From: Terfezia claveryi
Taxonomy: Eukaryota > Ascomycota > Pezizomycetes > Pezizales > Pezizaceae
DNA: 64,000 nucleotides
NCBI GenBank assembly: GCA_015179025.1
Contig: WHUX01000080.1
Span: 176,429 to 240,428 of the forward strand
Direction of reading: 5' to 3'
Below, piece by piece: positions 56,344-64,000 of the stretch; the first letter of the stretch is position 1; each line of letters opens with the position of its first letter. The notes beneath the pieces are model-generated. The model did no database searches. It saw only the letters and a list, made by a program, of their open reading frames with translations, and was not told where the DNA came from. The position numbers and the translations under genes are program-made.

Positions 56344-57905
56344 TTACCCATTGGTATCAGAGGACGCTGGATTGTATAATTGAGGAAGCAATAACCAAGG
56401 AGGTAGTAGATGCCCTACAAGAGTTAGATCTGGAGTTAGAGGATGCTATTAGGGATACACTAGATCCAGAAGAAGAGGATGAGGACCAAGATGAAAGTGA
56501 TAGCTCCAATTCGAGCTATTTAAGCTAGAGTACAGTATCAACATCCTTATTAGGGCAGAAATGGAAAAGTTGGAAATAGATCTAGAGGAATCTATAGTTC
56601 TTAGAATGGCATCAGTTCAAAGACATCATTACTTAAAGGTTCATACTTCAAGGATACCTAAAAATCTAAATTTTGTAGATGAGATCCTTCCCAATCTGTG
56701 ATCAGATCGTTTTCAGCAGTTCTTCCAAATGAGCAAGAAAAGCTTTCTGTATATCCACTCAAAGATCAAGGATCACCTGGTATTCCATAACAACTCTAAG
56801 ATCCACAAGTAGCTTCCAAAACAGCTAGCCATTTACCTACGGAGGTTAGCATATGAATCTTCAACAGCAGGTAAGCCAGTCCAATGGTCCAGAGTTCAAA
56901 CCTCAATTGAAACCTAACTTTGGAGTATCCAAACAGGAAGTAATATGAACGTAGGACAGGTGTTTAGTATTGGGGATGGAATAGTTACGTTATGCACCTA
57001 TAGAGTTCTACTGGCTTTGATGGATCTATGGGAAGAAGTCGTCCAATAGCCATCTAGAGAGTAGCAGGCTGCAATGAAAGCTCGACTGTTAAAAACACTG
57101 GAGGACTGGGTAGGGATTATTCCAAAATTGTGTAGGCTTGCTTGATGGGATCCTGGTGCGATCAAATACCGTCCATATCAACAAGAGAGAGCTGCAGAAT
57201 TCTGGAATTTCCGCAAGGCTAAGTATAGACTCCAGGTCAAAATTATTGGAGACGACCATCGATTTATCCTTATATGTGATGCCCAATTCCCAGTTGCAGT
57301 CTATAATGCAAGAGCCTTTGGGGTTCTAGAACTAAGTTATAACTCCCGAGCATTCTTCTCTCGTAATGAGTACCTTTTAGCAGACTCAGCATATAAGGTT
57401 ACTCTAGATTAATAGCCCCCTATAAGAAGCCATGGAATGGGATCTTGAGCTGAGAGAAAAGAGAGTTCAATAAGTGTCTGTCTAGGTATATTCGTCTATT
57501 CTGTTCATAATCTAGTTGATATAAGTTGAAATTTAGTAGTTCTAGGTTGCATGTTCGAGTAGAATACACATTGGGATACTAAAGCATGCTTTGCCTCCTT
57601 TCGCTGCTTGCCAACACCTCCTAGGATGGATCACAATAAGATAAAGTGGGCATGCCTAGATTGGAGGTTGCATTATATTGCATAACTTGCTTTTGGAGTT
57701 TAATAATCTTTGGGAGCTGAATGCTGATGAAATAGAGGCGATCTTACAAGAGGAGTTGGAGGAGGCAGTGGCAGTTATGGAAGGTAATAGAGAAGTAGAA
57801 CCTGAGGAGCCACAGCATCTCAGAGAAGTAGTTAATCATAGTAGAAGGGAAGAGGTTTTCTCTGAGTTTCTCAAGGTAAGATCTGAAGAACAAGAATCGG
57901 AGTAG
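56344..57905 (+). pseudogene. Harbinger-type DDE transposase
   Basis: An acidic N-terminal region (ELDLELEDAIRDTLDPEEED) is followed by FFQMSKKSFLYIHSKIKDHL and PKQLAIYLRRLAYES. The DDE core shows LLDGILVRSNTVHINKRE (57141-57195), KYRLQVKIIGDDHRFILICDA and FFSRNEYLLADSAYKVT (57345-57410), then APYKKPWNG and EKREFNKCLSRYIRL. The tail has IILHNLLLEFNNLW (57675) and an acidic end (to 57905). Stops and frame changes occur throughout. Assignment rests on motif order, not on a search. Confidence 0.7.
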
Positions 57906-58931
57906 TATCTCTAGACTCTGATTAGTATATATGGCAGAAGAAAACGGTTAGATGAACTTTAGCTAAATTGCAAGTAAAATAGAAGAAAATGGTCAGACTT
58001 AAGATAGTCGGAAAAGAGATGTGAATGCAACAAGATACTAACTGTGACACAAAGGTATAATGTACTTTGTACTACAGCTCAACTTCATGTCAATTAAATA
58101 GCCAGATAGACTATACTTCTAAAGTACTACTAAGACTAGGAGAATTCAAGAATGGGTTAGTATTGAAACCCCCTGCCTCCATCTTTCTGTAGGCCTAAGT
58201 TAGCATTGAAAACCCCCCCCTCCTTCTCTCTGTAGCTCCATCTGGTATTGAATTATTTTGAGGCGATGGGATTCTTGATCTGCCTATGCTTGCTCCCGCT
58301 TACACTCTAATTTAGCTATTGCCAGTTCATGCTGGCATTGCTCCTTAGATTTCTCTCCTGCTCACACCCTGTATTTCATCTTCTCTATAGCTAGATGGCG
58401 ATCACGGGCTTTTAAAATCTGTATCTTCAAATCTAGCTCTATATCTATCCTTGATACCTTCTTATGAGAATTAGAACTATACTTTCCTTTGCGTTCTAGA
58501 GCTCTTACAATATCACCCTATTTAGCTTTTCCCTTGAGAGTCATGGCTGGCCTCTCTTTAGATTTTTCCTCATCATTAGAAAAGATCTCCACTTCGTCAA
58601 GGTCATGGTACCTCGAAGATGAGGTTTGACTAAAAGACTTTCGTTTCTTTAGCTTTGCAGTCGGAGTAGATAGCAGTGCTGTTCCTCTACCCCCACCCCT
58701 CAGACTAATAACCTTAGAATCGTTGCTTTAAGCTTTGGAATATACACTTCCCGGTTCCTCGGACCTTCTTTGTTCCTTAGGCTGTAGTGCCTCTAGTTGA
58801 TCTAATATCAACTGAGGGTCTAAGAGGTAATCCCATTTAGATCCCATTAGATTTTCCGCCAAGTTCATGCTTGGACCACTTCCACTTGAAAGCTGAGAAT
58901 GTAGATGTGAATGAGACTGAGATTGAGATCG

Positions 58932-60000
58932 ACATCAGAAATATTTTAGCTTGCGTTGTGTGCATGGCATGCACACAATACCAATTTGCAAAACTTCGTG
59001 TTATAACAAGATCTTCTCACATAACGCACTTCGTACAATGCTGACTTACAATTCAATCTCGTCTCACACTCTCACAATATGCAATTAGACGTTGTATGCC
59101 CCATTCTCAACATCTTCCTCTTCACACATTTGCTTCCAACACTCTTTCACCCAACTCAACATTATGATTACAAGCCTATTACTTGTGACCTTCCGAAGAC
59201 AGACTAGTCCCTCCTCATGTTGTGATTGCAAGCTCATTACCTGTAACCATCTGAAGGCACAATACCCCCTCCTAACTGTTGTCATTGACACTGCACTTTT
59301 TTACTCTCGCACCTGCATTTTATGCATTTCCAAAAATGTCTTGATTCTCATGATAATATCTAAATCTAACTAAATAAACAACTATGATCGCACCCCTAAA
59401 ATCCAAATAGCCCATATATCCGACCGTGCAAATAGCCCTAGAAATCTGCGTGCAAATAGCTCATATATCTGCGTGCAAATAGCCCTGGAAATCAGCGTCC
59501 AAATAGCCTAGAAGTCAGCGTCCAAATAGCCCTAGAAATCAGAGTGCAAATAGCCCATGTATCCGACCGTGCAAATCAGCCTGGAATCCACCGTTCCAAA
59601 TCAGCCTGGAATCCACCGCCCAAATCAGCTAGAATCGAGCGAGCAAATCAGCCTAGAATTGAGCGAGCAAATCAGCCTAGAATTGAGCGAGCAAATCAGC
59701 CTGGAATCGAGCGAGCAAATCAGCCGGCAATCGAGCAAGCAAATCAGCCTGGAATCGAGCGAGCAAATCAGCCTAGAATTGAGCGAGCAATCAGCTTGGA
59801 ATCGAGCGAGCAAATCAGCCAGCAATCGAGCAAGCAAATCAGCCTAGAATTCAGCGAGCAAATCAGCCTAGAATTGAGCGAGCAAATTGGCTTGGAATCG
59901 AGCGAGCAAATCAGCCGGCAATCGAGCAAGAAATCAGCCTGGAATCGAGTGAGCAAATCATCTAGAATTCAGCTCGCAAATGAGCAAGAAAATGAGCGAC
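58932..60000. repeat. Repeat R copy 2 with 24-bp satellite
   Basis: It aligns with copy 1 from ACATCAGAAA onward. A palindrome at 58956-58978 has arms TTGTGTGCATG and CATGCACACAA around one base. From about 59390 it becomes a 24-bp tandem array. Confidence 0.85.
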
Positions 60001-60010
60001 AAAATGAGCA
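59390..60010. repeat. 24-bp satellite array (R copy 2)
   Basis: Units such as GAGCGAGCAAATCAGCCTGG-AATC repeat about 24 times, with an early variant (GCAAATAGCCCTAGAAATCA). Because 24 is a multiple of three and the unit has few stops, long frames open on both strands. A 12-bp GAAAATGAGCGA array follows at 59970-60035. Confidence 0.9.
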
Positions 60011-60183
60011 AGAAAATGAGCGAGAAAATGAGCGAGCACACAACTTCCGTACAGTGGTGCAAATAAGCAGAGAAATCAGTGTATACCGGTATTCTGAAGC
60101 AATGACAGGAAAAAACTCTAAGTCCTAGGCGGCCACACTTTTGAAGTAGGGTACCGCGCGCCCCCTATTCTCGCGAGCCCCCT

Positions 60184-60560
60184 AATGTCAATTCAGTTCC
60201 TGCGGTCTCAGAACCAGTTCCTGCTGTCTCAGAACCAGTTCTCGCTGTCTGAGGACCAGCCCCCACTGTCTAACAATCAGCTCATAGCTGGTGTAGGAAT
60301 AATCCCTGTAGTGTCAGGTTTGAGCTCCTCCAGGCATGGGCACCACCTAGTATGGTGGAGGAAATAGCTGTATGTGGTAAACATGAACATAGACTGGATT
60401 CAGTCCGTAATAGACTGGATTCAGTCAGTGATAGACTGGATCGGTCAGTAATAGACTGGATTCAGTCAATAATGACTAGATTGTAGTGCTCCGATAGGAT
60501 TGTAGTGGTCCAATAGAATTGTAGTATTCTAGTAGATGAGGTATTAGTAGTACATAGCTA
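60184..60560. repeat. Three short tandem arrays
   Basis: 21-bp units (CAGTTCCTGCTGTCTCAGAA) at 60192-60280, 22-bp units (TAGACTGGATTCAGTCAGTA, each a small hairpin GACTG/CAGTC) at 60391-60470, and 21-bp units (GATTGTAGTGGTCCAATAGA) at 60478-60540. Confidence 0.85.
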
Positions 60561-60854
60561 AAGGGTCAGGAATACTTAAGAGTATGGACAACAGACATGA
60601 TGTGCAGAGAGAACTCGTTAAGAACAAATTGCATGAAAGAGTGGTATTAGGAACGACATTGAGCTAACTTAAAAGAAAAATAAGAATGTGCACATAATGT
60701 AGTTGGTACGTACATAAGAAGAATCTGCACAGCTAAGCATTAGCAATGCAGACAACGTCAAAAGACAAATTGACGTTGCAATGCTTGCGGGCGCTTGCAA
60801 GGTAAAAAAATTTTTACTGATGGGGACTGAACTTCAGACTGCATTTATGACCAC
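60561..60854. other. Non-coding, nothing recognised
   Basis: AT-rich sequence inside the Harbinger-like element without coding similarity. Confidence 0.4.
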
Positions 60855-61026
60855 GATAGTGCTTGAGTTGGAGAACACTGAGAATGAGGCTAAAATTGAG
60901 ATCGAGATGCTTGAGTTAGAGAATACTGAGAATGAGGCTGAGATTGAAATCAAAATGTTGAGTTGGAGAATACTGAGAATGAGGCTGAGATTGAGATCGA
61001 GATGCTTGAGTTGGAGAACACTGAGA
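60855..61026. repeat. 48-bp tandem repeat, 3.6 copies
   Basis: Units read GCTTGAGTTGGAGAACACTG then AGAATGAGGCTGAGATTGAG; on the minus strand they encode a Ser/Gln-rich repeat of the accessory protein. Confidence 0.85.
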
Positions 61027-62284
61027 TACCCCCCTTTCCCTGCCAGATTGAGCTTCAGTTTGTAAGATATTACTTGCCTGACCCCTACTAACATACCTAT
61101 CAAGATCATCTCCAGAATCATTATCCTCATCTTGAGTGATATCATTATTAGGTTTTTCAAGAATATCCTCCTCTTCAACTTGGGACTCTATTTGAGATCC
61201 TGTCCCAATGACCAAACAACCCCTTAATCCCATGTCGATTCAATCCAGCAGTGCTTGCTGAAGCTTCTTCATCAATTGACTGCAAATGTTCAAAGAGGAT
61301 CTCCTAATATGGACATATGTCTTTATACTACTCTATTAATGTCTTGACAACAGATACTTTTTGCCATTAATGACCTTTTCTCTACAATATCTCCTGATCC
61401 AGTTCAATTATATAAACACCTCGCTTCTCAATACTTCTTGAGTATAATCTCAATTGCACCTTTAGTTTTAATGCACGAGAATCTAGGTAACCAATCCGCA
61501 GATCAATCGCCCACTGCTTAGCTACGTTAATTCGAGTGCTGCAAACATACTTTGAGGTATATTCATCTTACAGCTTATATGCTAAGAGCCCTAAGTGGGT
61601 ATTCTACTTGATGCTTTCCCTTCGCCCTACCTAAATCCCCACCCCTTTCTGCCTCTGCCAGCATTTCATCCTCCTAACAGTTTTTTGGTTGTGTCTTTCT
61701 AATTCACTTTGGCTCCATCTTTCTTCACTTTAAGTTCTTTTTTCACTCCGAGTTAGATATGACTTAATCTACTATAATTCTTAACCCCACACCCTACCTT
61801 ACTTATAACAGTTAGCCTTTTATTGCCCATATAAATCTGATAAACTACAGGCAAAACCCTTACTCAGTAAGAGTATAGAGGGAGAAGAGGGATGGAGTGC
61901 AAAGATTGATAGATGTATTGGAAGTAGTCGTAGTAGTGTGTTATCAACTGATTACATCGAATCTAGTCTCATGGGTGCGTATACACGTGACAAACTGACT
62001 AACTTAAAGCCCTAATACTTTTGTCTTAGCTTACACTTAGCCTTAAATTCAATATGTGGTGATTTTGGCAAACTCGAATGTGGAGTAAACGAGGTTTCGG
62101 GGCGCATTAAAACGCTGCTTTTTTGGCCTTTTTTCGCGGGGTACTCAAAGTTAGGCCGTTTTTTCCGGCGTTAAAAACGCACAAGAATTCTGGCTCCAAA
62201 TTTAACTTTGAATACCCCTAATGTCTTGATTCTCATGATAATATCTAAATCTAGCTAAATAAACAACTATGATCGCACCCCTAA

Positions 62285-62945
62285 AATCACCGTGCAAATA
62301 GCCCATATATCCGACCGTGCAAATAGCCCTAGAAATCAGCGTGCAAATAGCCCATATAACGCGTGCAAATAGCCCTAGAAATCAGCGTGCAAATAGCTCA
62401 TATATCTCTGTGTGCAAATAGCCCTGGAAATCAGCGTGCCAAATAGCCTAGAAGTCAGCGTCCAAATAGCCCTAGAAATCAGAGTGCAAATAGCCCATGT
62501 ATCCGACCGTGCAAATCAGCCTGGAATCCACCGTCCAAATCAGCCTGGTTTCCACCGCCCAAATCAGCCTAGAATCGAGCGAGCAAATCAGCCTGGAATC
62601 GAGCGAGCAAATCAGCCTGGAATCGAGCGAGCAAATCAGCCTAGAATTGAGCGAGCAAATCAGCCTAGAATTGAGCGAGCAAATCAGCCGGGAATCGAGC
62701 GTGCAAATCAGCCTAGAATTGAGCGAGCAAATCAGCTTGGAATCGAGCGAGCAAAACAGCCTAGAATTGGGCGAGCAAATCAGCCTAGAATTGAGCGAGC
62801 AAATCAGCTTGCAATCGAGCGAGCAAATCAGCCTAGAATTGAGCGAGCAAATCAGCCGGGATCGAGCGAGCAAATCAGCCTAGATTGAGCGAGCAAAATC
62901 AGCTTGGATCGAGCGAGCAAATCAGCCGGCAATCGAGCAAGCAAA
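62285..62945. repeat. 24-bp satellite array (R copy 1)
   Basis: Same unit as 59390-60010 with a comparable copy number and the same shift from the GCAAATAGCCC form to the GAGCGAGCAAATCAGCC form. Confidence 0.9.
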
Positions 62946-62946
62946 T

Positions 62947-63235
62947 GTCTGTGAATATTGATAGGGGATATTCGGCGGAGTCCTAAGAGAAATTAGCAAT
63001 GCCCTCACATGGAGTCCGCTGGTTTTCTGGCGAGTTCACGTACCTAGCTATGCCTGTGTCTGCGCACATAGATTGGGGATATCTCGCAACTGCATTTGGG
63101 CGTCCTAAGAGCAATTAGCAATGCCTTTCACATAGAGTCCGGGTTGTCTGGCGAGTTCACGACCTGGCTATGTCTGCGCATATAGATGGGGGATATCTCG
63201 AGAGTGCACTGGGGGAGTCCTAACCTCAGCGCTGG
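62947..63235. repeat. Tandem repeat, period 115-122 bp
   Basis: TCCTAAG occurs at 62981, 63103 and (diverged) 63218, each followed by related sequence (ATTAGCAATGCC, TCTGGCGAGTTCACG). Confidence 0.85.
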
Positions 63236-63514
63236 CTGCACCTTCCGCCGACCACTGGCTGGCTGCGTTATGTGTCATACCTGTGAAAGAGGGGGTGCAC
63301 GTGCTCTTGTGTTCTGTTGGTTCGCGCAGCCCTGGAAATATGTGTCGGTTGACGCGGCCGGGAAATATGTGTTGATTGGTCCGAAGGCAGATTTGCGCAC
63401 GCTGGTGTGACAGATCAGCACATGCATGTTTCAGGCTACATATGCCCGCCAGCCGTGGGTTTACCGAAGTGGGTAATAGGAGCACTGATGGCGGGCTTGT
63501 TCATATGGACTTGT
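63236..63514. other. GC-richer non-coding stretch
   Basis: No recognised gene; short frames only. Confidence 0.4.
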
Positions 63515-63990
63515 GCATGCGAGAAACTCATGCTTTTGGAGACTTATATATATTATGCGAGACACTCGTTCTTTGGAGATATATATATATATATATATAT
63601 ATGCGAGAAACTCATGCTTTTGGAGGCTTATATATATATATGCGAGAAACTCGTGCTTTTGAGGCTTATTAGTATATATGCGAGAATCTCGTGCTTTGGA
63701 GGCTTATTAGTATATATGCGAGAATCTCATGCTTTTGAGGCTGATATTTATATGCGAGAAACTCATGCTTTGATGCTTATTAGTATATATGCGAGAAACT
63801 CATGCTTTTGGAATATATTATATATATGCGAGAAACTCGTGCTTTTGGAGACATTATAGAGAAATGCATGATTCGCGGCATATATATATATTCATGTGCG
63901 AGAAACTCGTGCTTTTGGAGACATAGACAAATGCATGCATTCGCGGGCAAGACTAATATATATGCATAGGCGAGAAACTTATGCATTGGC
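63515..63990. repeat. Tandem array of GCGAGAAACTCATGC units, about 11 copies
   Basis: Units of 36-72 bp begin GCGAGAAACTC(A/G)TGCTTTT and end in TA-rich spacers of changing length. The array reaches the right edge region. Confidence 0.9.
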
Positions 63991-64000
63991 AGCCTCTAGA

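Larger units (their letters stand above)
58190..61750 (-). pseudogene. Harbinger accessory (Myb-type?) protein, split by repeat R
   Basis: The C-terminal half lies at 58190-58931: SMNLAENLMGSKWDYLLDP, a basic stretch (PTAKLKKRKSFSQTSSSRYH) and a coiled-coil end (KIQILKARDRHLAIEKMKY). The N-terminal half lies at about 60916-61750, including EEEDILEKPNNDITQDED and a Ser/Gln-rich part (QASRSQSQPHSQYSPTQ). R copy 2 and short tandem arrays separate the halves. PIF-Harbinger elements carry such a DNA-binding partner; the Myb assignment is inferred from position, as no clear SANT motif survives. Confidence 0.5.
55830..62218 (+). mobile_element. PIF-Harbinger-like transposon, decayed
   Basis: TIRs start GGGGTATTTAAAGTTAA (left) and, in reverse complement, GGGGTATTCAAAGTTAAAT (right), flanked by TA. 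It contains a DDE transposase pseudogene on plus and an accessory-protein pseudogene on minus, the usual two-gene layout. Repeat R copy 2 is inserted in the accessory gene. The 860-bp element at 30454 shares its ends. Confidence 0.75.
55421..62945. repeat. Repeat R copy 1, split by the Harbinger-like element
   Basis: Segments 55421-55829 and 62219-62945 align with 58932-60000. The split lies at CCAAAAA/ATGTCTTGATTC; the second copy is uninterrupted there (59331-59345). The right segment ends in a 24-bp satellite array. Confidence 0.85.

Noticed and set aside
59544..60128. Long ORFs of Arg/Asn/Gln or Ser/Glu repeats on both strands (also 62412-62888)
   Set aside because: They follow from a stop-poor 24-bp tandem unit; all frames open at once, and there is no start context or conserved non-repeat part.
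60391..60540. Possible CRISPR-like array
   Set aside because: Units are contiguous tandem repeats without unique spacers, in a eukaryotic transposon context.
63376..63859. ORFs with MRETHAFGGLYIY-type repeats
   Set aside because: Produced by the GCGAGAAACTC tandem array; no gene evidence.
1..64000. tRNA and rRNA genes
   Set aside because: No cloverleaf with matching A and B boxes or rRNA core sequence was noticed on either strand by eye; a covariance search could still find a degenerate copy.

Overview
This is a repeat-dominated stretch of a filamentous fungal genome, most likely an ascomycete. The reasons are Ty3/gypsy chromoviruses and Ty1/copia elements with fungal features, short introns (55-88 nt) with GTATGT/GTAAGT donors and CTAAC-like branch points, and damage made almost entirely of C-to-T/G-to-A changes, including one copy (7.9-9.4 kb) turned AT-rich, which looks like repeat-induced point mutation (RIP). 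A TE-rich Pezizomycete would fit, but the species cannot be read from the sequence. No bacterial, phage or CRISPR features were found.

Region 1 (1-23,666) is one nest of LTR retrotransposons. Element A (minus) sits in element B. The 3' end of B adjoins C-prime, whose LTR cuts a small repeat (M1) lying in the RIP-degraded element E. The LTR of E is split by element D (minus, 9,376-23,094, target duplication ATTCT). D is split by a solo LTR of family B (12,532-19,675, duplication CAATA). That solo LTR is split by the full-length chromovirus C (12,867-19,285, duplication ACATG). All are defective. Their LTRs carry recurring perfect or near-perfect palindromes.

Region 2 (23,667-31,313) holds LTR-A-like sequence rich in palindromes, the 3' end of a copia element with its LTR, a decayed multi-exon Hsp70-like gene on the minus strand, and an 860-bp TIR element carrying an 82-codon ORF.

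Region 3 (31,314-43,643) holds a three-exon gene of unknown function (491 aa), dispersed 20-bp minisatellites, 151-176 bp tandem repeats, a foldback repeat, the 5' half of a copia element, a Plavaka-like transposase pseudogene (minus) and a reconstructed three-exon minus-strand gene (184 aa) whose first intron is built of two 20-bp minisatellites.

Region 4 (43,644-48,100) has a MITE-like inverted repeat and two neighbouring plus-strand genes of uncertain function; the second resembles the fungal DUF6532 family.

Region 5 (48,100-64,000) is AT-rich repeat territory: a 1.44-kb TIR element with an 8-bp target duplication, a decayed gypsy element interrupted by a short non-autonomous LTR element, a PIF-Harbinger-like transposon (55,830-62,218) inserted in one copy of repeat R and itself containing a second copy of R, and several tandem arrays. 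Host genes are few; most of the sequence records successive waves of insertion and mutation.
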